Shown here: positions 24,401 through 39,400 of the stretch, in pieces
Layout: each line of letters starts with the position of its first letter
Position numbering within the stretch: the stretch's first letter is position 1
Assembly: GCF_032854445.1 (NCBI RefSeq)
Contig: NC_088302.1
Coordinates: 27,555,080-27,619,079 of the forward strand
DNA length: 64,000 nucleotides
Direction of reading: 5' to 3'
DNA from: Liolophura sinensis
Taxonomy: Eukaryota > Mollusca > Polyplacophora > Chitonida > Chitonidae
Program-made: the position numbers and the translations under genes
The notes under the pieces: generated by a model
What the model was told of the DNA's origin: nothing
Database searches by the model: none
Seen by the model: the letters and a program-made list of their open reading frames with translations, nothing else

Positions 24401-27400
24401 ATGCTGGGGGCAGATTTATTCAAAACCTTTAACATTGATTCTCTTCATATACACTTTTTGTAATTTACAGTAATTAAATGTGCACATAACACACAAATGA
24501 TTGAACATCCCTCTCTTGTTATTGTGGTCTATATGTGTGCACTTGAGCTCAAATAATAAATGCTTTTTAATTAAGATGCCACCCTTAAGATTTACTTTAA
24601 CAATGCTTTCATCATCCATGTCATACATGAATAGTTTAAATTTGTTAACACTTCTAAATTAAAAAATAATGTAAGAAGAAGAAAAAAAGGATAAAAATGT
24701 AATTGATACTCCCCTTACCCACTACTTTCTAAACAGCATAAGGCATTTAAGGAGAGTATCATAAGGATACTTACGATGATTGACGTTTTGTTATAAATGA
24801 ACTTTCCTGTATTCATGTAACTGACAAAAGTGCCAGCAGGGTATCAGAAATGTTTGAAAATACTGAACCATAGTAAAATTCGTAATAGCTGGTTGGGCTC
24901 TGTTGTAATGTTATAATTACCTGTACACAGTTAATTTGTTTATTTCATAAAGCCTGTAAGCCTACAGAAATAAAACGTGCATCCTTGTTGTTGTGCTTCG
25001 AATACAAATGCCACACCATGGAGGTATAAACTTTTTTAAACCTACTTTATTTATTTATCCATTTGATTGGTGTATTACACTGTACTCAAGAATATATCAC
25101 TTACACAACGGTGACCAGCATTATGCCCGGGAGAAACCCACGGCCATCCGCAGGTTTTCCCACGTAAACCTACTTTAAGCCATCGAGACACTTACCATGT
25201 AGGTTGATGATTCATGATGTAGGGGACCACATTATGACCTGAGAAAAACAAAGAATTTTAGTACATGTACACTATAAAAATTCCAGTCCACTTTATATTA
25301 GTAAATCTGCATGACCTAGTATACTTTCTGCATGAGGTTGTAGACTTTATGCATGAGCTAGTAGACTTTATGCATGAGCTAGTAGACTTTCTGCATAAGC
25401 CATTAGTTTGTTCAGCAGCATAGGCTCCCAGATACTTGTAATAGTGTCAGGGATCTCTTCTAGAACCAATTATTCCCAAGTTGCATGTTTGTCAAACTGA
25501 CAGGCAGATGCAACAAAAAATACATTCAATTCATTATAACCCGCCACCACATCCAGTGTACAAAGTCTTGAACACAAAATCTAACAATTAAGTTTGAAAT
25601 ATTTACAATTCAGACACTTTCTATATGCAAACCGAAATGGAAAACTACAGAGTACAGAGCTTTACATTGCATATACCAGTAAAGGTTTATGACAGAATAG
25701 CACTGATATACTTGACACAGGCTTTGAATATTTCATGACTGATCCACTTGGTTTTACAGACACATACCACTACCATGATACAATGTTTAACTTTTCTCCA
25801 AACTGTTGTTGTAGCACTGAATTTCTGCACCACTCACCTTGGTGACAAATTTCCATACAGGATCGACACACCCCTGTAACAGAAACCAGAAATGTTTGTG
25901 CACTAACATTTCATTGACACATTGGATATTTCGCAGAAATCTGCATCCTCGATGGCTAATGGACCACTAATGGAATCATGCATGTAGGTTCCCAATATGG
26001 TTACCCTGATAGAGGCACAGTTTTTCTATCTTCAAAGCCTTGTAATTTCTTGACAAAAAAGATTAATTTTTGTCTATAGCGACTACAGACAGTTATTTCC
26101 AGTTTAGTTATAATGATTTGCTGGAAAGTCATGAAACTTTAGGAAAAACTGGTGTGCCTAAGTGGATTTTAGCTCTATACATTTACATTCCTTTCCTAAC
26201 CATCTGTATACCAACAGTACAGATGGATCCCAGCTGAATATCCCAGTCTTCATGGCAAGATCATGCGCAAACACTAACCTACCCACCACTGAGATTGTGA
26301 CGCTTTCCTGCACATTTTGTTATTCTGATCATTATTTACTAACTTTTTATACTGTTACAAGTACATTTTTGACAAATCCATCATAGTTACATTGTTGTGT
26401 GCTTTTTCCACTGACTCTGTACATGGTACAAGTAGAGGTTGAAACTGGAGTCTTTTTTAGTGACAAATTCTGCAGGTATTCAGACTCATCCAATTTAATA
26501 CTGCTTTCACAATTTTTAGAACTGAAACATGTTGATATTGTTGTGCAGCACACAAACCAAAATTTGCGCGATTTTTTTTTACATTATGATCTGCACAATT
26601 ATAAGTGAGTAGCAGATAATTGTTCAGTTTATGAATTAGTTAACATGATTGTCAAAGGAAGATCTCCAGGAGTCACTGGAAAATCAGTGACAATGACACA
26701 AGTGTGGTGTGTATATCTATGTGTTTGAGAACCCTGGGTGAAATAGGCCTCAATATATCACACAAGAACATTCAGAAACTCTTACGGTAACACTATCCTT
26801 ACATAACCATCAGGCAGGACCTGATGAAAGGCAATTCCAAAGTATCTATGGCTATACAGTATTGACACTCAACATATCTTGGATGCTGCACTAGTCATGT
26901 AATAAAGTGAAGTAGTTTGGCACTCGTGTAGCTTTTCATTTACGTTTTATCAATGAACTGTTGTGAGCCAATCAAGTCCATGTTTGTTTAGGTGATGGGA
27001 GATGGAATACGATATTTATCCCATATTTATGCCTGTGTCAGTAATATAACAACAGTGGTGTACGATTTCAATGTTCTACTTGTTATATAATTTATAAATA
27101 ATCCACAATTCTGAATGGTCACCTCACTTTTTCCTTGACAGGTTTATCCAATGAAAAAGTACAACTGCATGCCTGACTACTTATATGGCAATTGTTTAAT
27201 GCTGTAGTGAAAAAAAAGCCAGGCTAGAGATCAAAATGACAGTAGTTTCTTGGTATCATACAGTTAGCTTTTTGGGCCACTGGACAGGAAATGACTTGGT
27301 CTTTATGCAATGTGAAAAAAAAAGGTTGTTTACAGGAAATGAAGCACCTGACACTAGGTACTCACAAACACGTAACATCGTAAGTTTAACCGTCAACGAC

Positions 27401-30400
27401 AGCAGAATCCCTCGGGTTCAACTTTTCACGTCACAAAAATAAAACACCTACAAACTGAACTTTAACAACAACTTTGTAGAGCTCCAAGGAGTTGTCTCAT
27501 GTATATGACCTGTAAGTGGTGTACCTCAAGGGTATTCTCAGATCCAGTTCATTGTATTTGTCACATCTTACACAACAAATGCTCCCACTGTGACCTCTTG
27601 TTTAAACACATTCGTCTACCTTCACATAGAAAAGTCCAAAACTGAACCAAAATCAACCCTCTTGAAACATCATGGATGTCCTTGCATCCTTCAAGTTCTA
27701 TGATAGTTAGTCAGACCAGATAATAAGTTCGGAGGTGAATATTTCGTCCAGTTTGATTTTTTGAAATCCCACCCTGCTGGACATAGATCGCAATTTTCCA
27801 GCCAAATGTTGATAAATGAGCAGTTATGAATGCTGATATTTTAGAAGAAAAAAAGTCATGTTCTTATTGCACACTATAATGAACTGTGTTGTGTTTTCTG
27901 TTCACACATATCACATATATATCCATATGAGTACACACCTCACTTACATACTTGTCTAAACAAATTCACTTTGTCTTCCCTTTCAACCATCTAAAACCAT
28001 TCCAAAAAAATTATGCGATAAATATGATATGCAATTTGTAACCCATTACATCAAACGGGTCACTCATTGTGGATACATATATATACATATATATATATAC
28101 ACCCATGATGGTAGAATGATATGCACATCTTCACTGTCTATGATGTACAGAGAATAGAATAGAATATGAACATGGTCAACCAACCATATGTGAATCTAGG
28201 ACATTCAGATAAAACCTGGTCGTATCTTCTGCTGTAAGAAACTTACAGCAAATACTTAAAAGAGAAACATGTAGTCTAGATTGAACAACTTTCTGAGAAA
28301 CATGTAGTCTACATTGAGTGAGTGAGTGCATGCTTGGGGTTTAACGTTGTACTCAACAAGTTTTCAGTCATATGGCGACGAAGGAATTCTTAGGGTGTAC
28401 GTAATGTGCCTCCTTGTTGCAGGACGGATTTCCACCGCTCTTTTATCTAGTGCTGCTTCACTGAGACGACTTACCAAAGGTAAGTAAGCCGCTCGCCCGA
28501 GCCATTATACTGATACCGGTCAATCAGTCGTTGCACTATCCCTTCTTACTGAATGAACCGGCCCGGATAGCACAGTTGGTAGAGCGTCCGCTTCGGGACC
28601 GGTAGATCCAGGATCAATCCTTGGTCGAGTCACACCTAAGACTTTAAAAGAGGAAGTTTTAACTTCCTCGTTTGGCGTTCAGCATGAAGGGGATAGTGCA
28701 ACGACTGGTTGACCCGTATCAGTATAATGGCTCGGGCGGGGCGGCTTACTTGCCTTTGGTAAGTCGTCTCAGTGATGCAGCACTAAATAAAAGAGCGGTG
28801 GAAATCCGTCCTGCAACAAGGAGGCACATTACACGTGCATGCACCCTAATGATTCCTTCGTCGTCATATGACTGAAAAATTGTTGAGTACGACGTTAAAC
28901 CCCAAGCACTCACTCACTCTTACTGAATGCCAAGCACGCTCTACCAACTGTGCTTTCCAGGCTGGCAGTCTACATTGATCAACTTTCTGAGAAACATGTA
29001 GTCTAGATTGGACAACTTTCTCGGGTACAGGATTCTCGTTTCCAAAAACACCTGAGCCAACTTACAGTTAAAGCCACACTGTTTACAGGAAAAGTAGTCC
29101 ACTGATTTCTGTTCACCTGGTGAGAACAACTTCACAAAGCAGAGTTTGGGCAAGTCACTCTTGCATTTCACATTTCCCCAGACAACAAGGTCACTATTAG
29201 GTTTCTGCAAAAATAACAGAAAAAATAATGCTGATCATTTCTTTACATCAAATATAGAATTCAGCATGTAGGTGTATGAAAAACACATCTGATGGATTCA
29301 GTGAAAGAAATTAGGGGTTGAGTAGGAACTCATGGGGAATGACTAGGAAGAGAAACAATTGACTTAATTTGGGCATCCACCAAGGGTATAAATATTTGCC
29401 TGCATTTGTCACAGGACTTCAGACTACATATACATGTAGTAGACGGCCTTTCCCCTAATGTATGCACATGTACAAGAAGTAGACAACCTATCCCCTAATG
29501 TATGTACATGTACAAGTAGTAGGCAACCTATCCCCTAATGTATGCACATGTACGTAGTAGACGGTCTATCCCCTAATGTATGTAAACGTACAAGTAGTAG
29601 ACAACCTATCCCCTAATGTATGTACATATAGTAGACGGCCCTATCCCCTAATGCTGTACATGTACAAGTAGTAGACGGACTATCGCCTAATATATGCACA
29701 TGTACATGTAGTAGACGGCCTATCTCCTAATGTATGTACACGTACATGTAGTAGACGGCCTATCCCCTAATGCTGTACATGTACAAGTAGTAGACGGACT
29801 ATCCCCTAATGTATGTACATGTAGTAGACGGCCTATCCCCTAATGTATGTACATGTACAAGTAGTAGACGGTCTATCCCCTAATGTATGTAAACGTACAA
29901 GTAGTAGACAACCTATCCCCTAATGTATGTACATGTACATGTAGTAGACGGACTATCGCCAGATATATGCACATGTACATGTAGTAGACGGCCTATCCCC
30001 TAATGTATGTACATGTACATGTATTGGACTATATCCCCTAATGTATGCACATGTATGTAGTAGGCAACCTATCCCCTAATGTATGCACATGTACGTAGTA
30101 GACGGTCTATCCCCTAATGTATGCACATGTACATGTAGTAGACAGCCTATCCCCTAATGTATGCACATGTACAAGTAGTAGACGGACTATCACCTAATAT
30201 ATGTACGTGAACATGTAGTAGACGGCCCATCCCCAAATGTATGCACATGTACAAGTAGTAGACGGACTATTGCCTAATATATGCACATGTACAAGTAGTA
30301 GACGGACTATTCCATAATCTATGTACATGTACATGTAGTAGACAATATCCCCTAATCTATGCACATGTACATGTAGTGGACTGCCTATCCCCTAATGTAT

Positions 30401-33400
30401 GTACATGTACATGTAGTAGACAATATCCCCTAATGAATGCACATGTACATGTAGTAGACGGCCTATCCCATAATCTATGTACATGTACAAGTAGTAGACG
30501 GAATATTGCCTAATCTATGTACATGTACATGTAGTAGACGGCCTATCCCCTAATCTATGTACATGTACAAGATATACACATGCACATACACATATGTAGA
30601 AAAGATGGTCTAGCCTCGCGGTGTAAGGCCTCTAGCTCATATAATTAACTAGTGTTCGAGCACTTATAATTTCAGCAAATGTATTGTATGATTGAAACAG
30701 TATGTGTACAGCTTGTGCACACAACACAGAAGTAGTAAACCTGGATGCCCTGAATAAGCCATTAAACTGTTCAGCTCAGGCCTAATACCTGGATGGAAAG
30801 GGAGAACTCAGGAAACTATTTAAATAACCTGCTCAATGGTGAGGTATGTACATGTACTTACAATGCAGTACTGGACTGAGATCATGGTTTTGTCCTGTAT
30901 CACACATACACCTGGGTGGTTCGTGTTTCCGTGCTCAATTATATCCTGTGCAACAGCCTGCATTTCCCAATTACTTCCCTTTGCAAACGGTCTGAAAAAC
31001 AACAATTTGCTAAACCATCATTATATTACATGTGATTTACATTCCAAACTGTCAGTTTTTAACATGCTCTGCACAACAAAAAAAATGAGTTTTACACTGT
31101 AAACAATAGGAATGAAGTCACAGGCCTGTGTAAATGACTAAATGAGATAGAGCTACCCATCATAAAGAGATCTGACCTTACTCTCTTCCATGTAATTGGC
31201 AACTATGATTTTACACTGCCATACATGTATTTTCCTGTACAAGACTTCACAATATTGTCTCTGTCTCAGCCTCAAGTGTAAAAACATTTGAACCCTGCCT
31301 TCCTACATTTGATTGGTCAGGTCAGAACCACAGACAGCTGAACCAATTAAATGAATGCTCCATTTTCTTTTCTATAATCAAAAGATTTCCTCTGTTTCAC
31401 AGCATGACCAAGAAAGCTTTTTATCGCAATTTCAGACTTAAAATCCAAAATAAACATACTTGTATATGTTTACGGGCTTGAATGTTCCTTCCACCAAAAA
31501 CGTAAGGAAAAAAATCACCAAGATGACCTCCAAAACACATCACATGGATTAAATGTATAACTGATAATGCCTGCATGGATTTGGACGAAAGTAGACTCAA
31601 TTAGAGATAGATATGTAGACTTCTGAAAAGGTTACCTTTCCCATTTACAGAGGGGCTTTACTCCTATTGTTACACATGGGAATATTGGAATACACAAGAT
31701 GTCTAATTACAATAGTGTTCAGTTTCATGACATGAGGTATCCTAGTGAAAGTGAAAGTGAAGGCCTACACATCTGTTACTGTCGGTGCATGTCTTCACAA
31801 AGTGGTCCAAAGCTTTACACTGTGTCATGCTTTTGTACCAAATGTCACCATATGTTTGGGTTTGTACTTATAAAAATGCATGTAAACAAATATATATTTA
31901 CATGATATATATGGTTAACAGCAGAAAATGATTTGCTTTTAATACAGAGTTTGAGGATGTCTTTGTTTTGGCAGGCAAATAATTTAAACCACAGATTATA
32001 GCAGATGAGAGAAAGGTTGTGATATGCTTGAATTTTATTATAACCATTCAATATGACAAAAAAGGTGTAAAGCTGCACTGATAAAGACAAAGTTACCCAA
32101 ACACTAGCCACTGCACATCATCACCCATGGATACAATTGGGTCATTCCTCTCAGCCAGGGACAATTCCACTATTTCTTGGATGTCAGATAAACTTTAACA
32201 GAAAAAGATATGAAAATAAATTAATTGTACTAAATTGTATTAAGGGAAACAGTCCATTTATTAATAGAAAATATATTCAGAAGTGGTGATTAGCATCCTT
32301 TTTACTGATATAGACATGTAGACATCTGGACCACATGTGACACCAATGAAGCGATACATAACAGCATCCCACCAAATTATCAAAATATCTGCCACATAAC
32401 TTAACAAAAGCTACATTTCAGTGTGTATATTTTCCCTATGCTTTATGTCTACGACAATGCTACATCATTATTTTTACAAGAAAAACTAATCATAAGTCTA
32501 CAATATGTAAACATGACACTGCATCTAGTCATTCAGTAATTCTACTACATTGGCTTGGAGGCTTATAAAGTTTGAAAACACACACAGATATGTGAATCTG
32601 ACAATATCAGTAAAAAGGATGCTAAATAACTGCCCTTGACAATAGCACTGACAGATTTTCATAAGCATGGGTTGCATCTGAACATTTTGGGTCATAAGAA
32701 AGCTTACATTATCTCAATCATATATCCGCTGTCTTCCGTCTGATTTCTTACTTTAATATCAAATGTCTTTCTTGTTACAGACCAGACTACTCACTGTATT
32801 TTCCAATGATCTTATTTGTCAAAATCTATTCTTTACTTGTTTGAAGGTCAGGAATCCAGGACAAAAGCCCCGGCAGACAAAAACCCTGGCTGACAAAAGC
32901 CCCGTCGTTTTATTACTTGACCAACAAACCTAGGGTGTTAAATACATGGTGTTAAATGTTTGTCAACGAGAATTTATATAGTGTGAATCCGTTTGCCTTA
33001 TCCTAATAATACTCAGTCACCTGGCGATTCACCATAAATATTTAATGACCTTAATACCTAGATGTCAGCAAAACTTAGTCTGGAAGGTCAGTTATCACAG
33101 CTATACCTGGCGACTCACCAAAAATTTTTAATGACCTTAATACCTAAATGTCAGCAATGCTTAGTCTGGAAGGTCAGTTATCACATGTATAGCTGGCGAC
33201 TCACCATAAATATCTAATGACCTTAATACCTAGATGTCAGCAATACTTGGTCTGGAAGGTCAGTTATCACAGCTACACCTGGCGACTCACCATAAATATC
33301 TAATGACCTTAATACCTAGATGTCAGCAATACTTGGTCTGGAAGGTCAGTTATCACAGCTACACCTGGCGACTCACCATAAATATCTAATGACCTTAATA

Positions 33401-36400
33401 CCTAGATGTCAACAATACTTAGTCTGGAAGGTCAGTTATCACAGCTACACCTGGTGACTCACTATAAATATCTAATGATCTTAATAGCTAGATGTCAGCA
33501 GTAATTAGTTTGGAAGGTCAGTTATCATAGGACTGGCTACTAATTGCAACATCTAATGACACGAATGACCTTTATAAACTGTCAGCTATATTAAGTACAT
33601 GTACTCCATTGCCTGAAGGTTAACTGTCACCTCTCAACTCACAAGATAACCTCCATCCATAATGATTTAAGTACCTCTTCCCAGGATCTCAAAGCTGACA
33701 TAGCTAGACTTAGCACTTTACTACTCTGAAATTGTGACTGACCTTACAGATTTTTATTTTAACATCAAGACGCTCATGACATAATTGAAAGGTAGTGTGT
33801 AAGTCCAAATATAAGTTCAGAATTAACACTACAAGTTAACAATACACATAGATCAAAGACCACTAAAGTCAGCTCTGTGAGCCTGCATGCCCTGAGACCA
33901 GTACTCACCTGTCTGTAGGCTTCAGCTGTATGTTATCCAGTCTTACATCTTTCTCCAGTAAGAATACTGACACTTTCACTGGCAAGATGTCCACAGTTGG
34001 AATGTGATTTGACAAATGTCTGATAACAAAAAGATAACAAATGTTACATATTTTACTATATCTGATACACCATCCATGTACAAAACAGCACCTTTTTCAG
34101 TAAGAATAATTTCAACATGTACACTGTACTTTAACATCTTCGCAGTGAAGCGAGATATCTATCTTGATCACAGATAAAAGTTCCAGTTATATTTCCATTT
34201 TGTGCATTAATTCCCACAGTATTCATCAGTTTTAATCCTGATGGAGAATTGATTACGAGAATACATGCACGTTGATCGGTCTACGTCATTTCAAAATCAT
34301 AAAAGGTAGCACAATTTAGTGATCCACATTCATGTACCTCCATGTTGTATTGTTACAAAGGTATACCCGCCAAGTATGAGATAATTTCAAAGAATACGTG
34401 AATTTTTGTGTTGTAACATTTCTGGGTGAGCCTATTCCCTACATCCATGGCATCACAACATTTCCTGGTGAAGCCATTACATATACCTGCAAGACAGCCT
34501 TACTATGAAGAATTTAAGCTCAAAAGCAGATAAATGTCATTCACACCAGAGGGTCAGTTGGTTAGTGCGCTAGTGCAGCGTAATGACCCAGGAATCTCTC
34601 ACCAATGCGGTCGCTGTGAGTTCAAGTCCAGCTCATGCTGGCATCCTTTCCGGTCATAAGTGGGAAGGTCTGTCAGCAACCTGTGGATGGTCGTGGGTTT
34701 CCCCCGGGCTCTGCCCGGTTTCCTCCCATCATAATACTGTTACCCAAACACTAGTTGTACAACCACCGTTGTACAAGTGAAATATTCTTGAGTATGGCGT
34801 TAAACAACAATCAAATAAATAAATAAATAAATCATTCACACCAGGACATTCAAAAAAGTAAATTCATTTTTAACTTTTTCGATACAATTGCATTTGGTCT
34901 CCCAACTTTGTTACAGTTAACTTTTTTTTACACTTGCCTTAATATGCCTGCAATCTTTCAAACAGGAGATAAAGACAAGATAAATTTGATTCAAAATAAA
35001 AGCTTGAGTTGGATTTTTCTACATTTCTAGATTGTCAGTTAACCTGAAAAAACATGATTTTTTCCTCATGTATATCAATGAACAGGTCGCACAGTTCACA
35101 ATGCACTTCATATAAATGATAGAACGGCACGTACTTGTCATATGCCGTGGCCACTAACTGCACACAGGATTCTAAATCTTTACTTAATCCATCCTTCTGT
35201 CTCTTAAGTGTTTTCAATAAGTCTTCTGTTTGGGACTGAAGCTCTATGATTAAGACACAAACATACATGTATGAACAAGAGACTGTAGATAGTACATGTA
35301 GCTGTAGACAGGTTCAGAGCGCTTTCTCAACTGCTTATATTCTCTGAAAACCACAAAACCCAAATTCTGTATTAAAATATGCATCGATGAAGTACAAGTA
35401 TCCCATAAGACGTTTATCCCATAAGACGTTTTTGTTTAAAAAGCATACCTTTTTATATGTTTGTGACAGAACCAATATATGACAGTTCAAAGGAAGCAAA
35501 ATCACATATTTTGCCTTATAACCATATGTGTGAGGAGCATGAGTGATGCGACATCATGTTTCCTGTTGCCCACGTGGCGCACATCATGCCCTGTTAAGTA
35601 TTCCGTATTAATACCATGTAAAGCACATCAGGACAAAAAAATGTGGCTGTATAAATTTATCTGCACCTATATTCCAAGATGAAAATAACTCAGGGGGTCA
35701 GATCATACTATTTGTTGTCTTCTCATTAATATGCATTTTAGGCTCCTGCCCCCGCTAACCCAGCTATTTGATTACAGTATCTATACCTTTATCGTTCACA
35801 ATACCTTCTTCTGACAAACCATGCTGGGCCAGTTCTGAAATTGTTCTCTTCATTCCCTCCTCAAGTTTTTGTGTCCTGCTGATAAATTCTTTCTTCAGTT
35901 CCTAAGGAATCATAACAAGGCTTGTTAGAAACTGAACAACTTGCCTCTGACATGAAGCTCTAATAAATATAAATTACCTAGATGGGGATGTATGCTGAGA
36001 ATATAATGCAACATACTAAGATCAAATTTACAACATTTTTTTTTTCAAAACTCCAACCAAAACTGTTAAAATGTACCATTCTCTGTATAAAAGTTGTTAT
36101 TTAGGATTGGGAAGAAATATGACAAGTCTAAACTAATTAATAATTACAAGCTCAGAAGCTGCATGCCACAAGTCCGCCAAAAGAGTAGCTTTTCTGGCTT
36201 GGTGAAGAGAAGCTGTCATATTGGTATAGTATAACAACAATACATCCCATCTCATGACAAGCAGATAAAAACTGTACAATAACTGAAAAGAAATCAAACC
36301 TTTTTATCAAAAATCAAAAAAAGCAAAAATCTAAAAAAAAAAATATAAAACCTAAAAGTGAATTTAAAAGAACTTAAAAATAAACTTATACAGACAAAAA

Positions 36401-39400
36401 TTTAATTCAAATGTCATTATGTAAGAAACTGTGCACTGTGTACTATATACTTCAATGTAAAAAGGTTTTCTCATTTAAGTCAGTTTTCGTAATAGTTGAA
36501 TACATGGACTTTCAACAATTGCATTCAATAAATTAACTGTAATACCAACCAGTGTGGTAGCGCAATTAATTACTTCTTTGTCTAATCTTAAATCATCAAC
36601 ACAACATTCAAAGGATATTATGTTCTCGTTTGGGGTATAGCTTCGAGCTAAGCAACTCAGAACTCCTTCTCTGTCAAATGTACTGAGCATTTTCCCCAAT
36701 GCCTTCCAAAGTAACCAACCAGATAATGGGTAGGTTTAGAGGTCATCAAAGTTCCAATTCAAACTAACAAATCAAAGCATTGGATTTCTGGACAACAAAA
36801 ACACGAGAAGCTTCTACTGGTCCTACGCAAATGGACAGAATCAAAGTAATGACATCAGAGCAACACTTTTTGAACCCGAAATCATTTTTCCATGAGCATT
36901 TGACAGAGTTGGAAGTACCTGTATGGAGGCAGGATATGACAAGTTTGTAAGTACATGAAGTCAGGCTTAGACCATTTACTACCTGCTATTATACAGTCCA
37001 GCATTCATACCATTCATATTTTACTCTCAACTTAATTGTCCGTGAGGGTCAAAGGGTCAACACGTAGGGTATTTGTCTATATTTCTGTAGCTTATGGCCA
37101 GGTTAGGGTGAAGGGCAAAAAAGACATTAGAATAATTCAAACACCTGGTAACTAACTTCCTAGGTTTAGACCAAACTTTACATACACTTCTAAAGCCTCT
37201 TTAGAAAAAACAGTTCAATAAAATTTTGGGATTTAATGCACTGATAAGACTGCTACTTGTTCAAGTTAGTGACTTTATAAACAAAATCAAGTTATCTAAA
37301 CTTGGCATGGCTCGGCAAGGAAATAGAGGACATGAAGGACTTTAGATAAGCAACAGGAAATTTCCTGTCAAATTAAAAAAAATGTAAAAATCTCATAATA
37401 TCCAAAATATTGCCCCTCCCCCTTACACTATTTCCAGTTTAATACTGATGTCATTGGTTACATTTGCTGTACACCTTCTCCCCTTCACAGCTATATAACA
37501 CAGCTATATAACACAAGTTAAAAAGTACATGTACTAACCCGATTTTTGAAATCTTCAAAATTTCTTCCCGTTCCAAAAACTTGCTACCTTCTCTTTCCCA
37601 CCTATCATGTACATGTATAGTACACGCATCACTCTCATCTACTTTCACTTCCTTTGCCCTCTCTATTTTCTCTACATGCAGCAATAAGTACCATTTTGTA
37701 AGTCTTTGATGTGAACCAACCTTGATTTGATCTTAGGTCTCCCCACCTTGATGCGGCCAGTCTAACCACTGATCCATGCAGTCTGCTGAGGATGTTCACT
37801 GGTTTTTTCATGATTACACACGTACATGTATACCCTTATAAACTATACAGAGTAGCTTGCAGTGGTATATACATGCGCATGCTATGGGAAATTTTAAATC
37901 TGGAGCAAAATATAACATACCTGACAAAACTTTTCATGTGCTGCCAAACTGCTTAACAAATGCTCTGTGAAAATAAAACAGAAATTGTATAATAAAACGT
38001 CACTGAAAACCTCCACACACTGACATGACTGAATGGGAACAACTGAAGGGAAAAATTCCAGTGACTAGTCATACAGAGTTATTACCCCTGAATAGGATCT
38101 GTCAGACTCAATATTTGAATAAGTTTACAAATACAATAACTAGAGCCCAAGGGCTGTGGAATGGGTCTATTACCCTTCTATTTTTACTGTTGCTGTCTAG
38201 TACAATTCATTGGTCTTCTCCACCCATAAAGGGCCTATTAGTTATTCTGTCTATAATGGAGGACCCCTGCCCGACCTCATCATGACATGACTTTAGCATG
38301 TTTAAAGCGAATGTAGAGCACCAGGACGTCATATTACGATATACTGTAAGATTGTACAAATTGTGACCATTTTTTAGCCCTTGCTACAACTTCTCCAAGG
38401 CAAACACCTGAAAACGTCACAAATGCAAATATCACAATAGTCATTCTCCTTGAATGCGGGTAGTGGTGCCTGAGCCTTTTACGTCATCTTCAGTTTATGA
38501 AAACCAACACGTCGTGGAGAGCGTCGTGCACGTAAACTACTGTTTAGATCTACTTTCTATTTTGACAAGACTGTTTGCCTTAAATCTCGCATGTACACTA
38601 TAGCTTTCAGGAATTTAGGCTTACATACAAATTGTCATGTGTATTCAGTCAGTACGTCTGCTTTAATTTTAGAAGCGTATCACCTAATTTTTAAGGGCAT
38701 TTATGCCTACACGCCCCTTATCCGCTGCACTGGGGTCCAGGTCAAATAGCATACCCGTGTTTGATAACTTCCACATTCTTTATTTTCACAATTTTGGTGA
38801 CTCGCAAAGCACTCGATTGCCGTAAGTTAGGCCTAAATATTATTAGAAGCTGTGAAGTACATAAACGTAAAGTACCTTACATGGTGTAAATCTTTTTGCT
38901 ACAAACGTTATCACAGGCAATCAAGGTAGCAACCGTTACATGAGCGATCCTCAAAATAGTGTAATCGCATTCTGTAACATTTCATAACACGAAACTAAAC
39001 GAGTAATCAATAAAGGCACGAATCCAAACATAATTAAAATTTTTATTCAATGCATAATTATAACACATAAATCCCAACAAAACAATGAAGAAAACATCAC
39101 GAAAGGAAACTAATATTTCACCATAACACACAGTCCATTTCATTAACCTCAATGACATTGCATACCTGGGTGAAACTACTTCCGGCAAATTCCTCATATT
39201 ATTTCATGCCTCTATAATGGGCCTCTGGCGATTCTCACCAATAGACCCATAAAAATGAAACTCACCAATCCATGTTAAACATGCTTGTACTCATGTAAGC
39301 ACTCCACTTGTCATACCACTTGTATATGTACTTCTTTCACAAAATGACAGCATTTTTTTTACAAAAATCTACAAAATACATGTATTTTATCTTCAGGGTA

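Noticed and set aside
28558-28632. tRNA gene at the head of the SINE (also at 46171 and 49939)
   Set aside because: A and B boxes are good, but the sequence continues into the SINE body, is flanked by target-site duplications and lacks a clean acceptor stem.
28672-28875. 67-codon frame, also seen in related form at 46294-46527 on the other strand
   Set aside because: It lies entirely within SINE family A and recurs with each copy.
33909-35038. Direct splice from exon 6 to exon 8
   Set aside because: The phases disagree and exon 8 would meet a stop; the 44-nt exon at 34443-34486 resolves this.
38025-38285. 86-codon plus-strand frame with a hydrophobic stretch
   Set aside because: It has no homologous motif or splice context and lies in an intron of the RING gene on the other strand.
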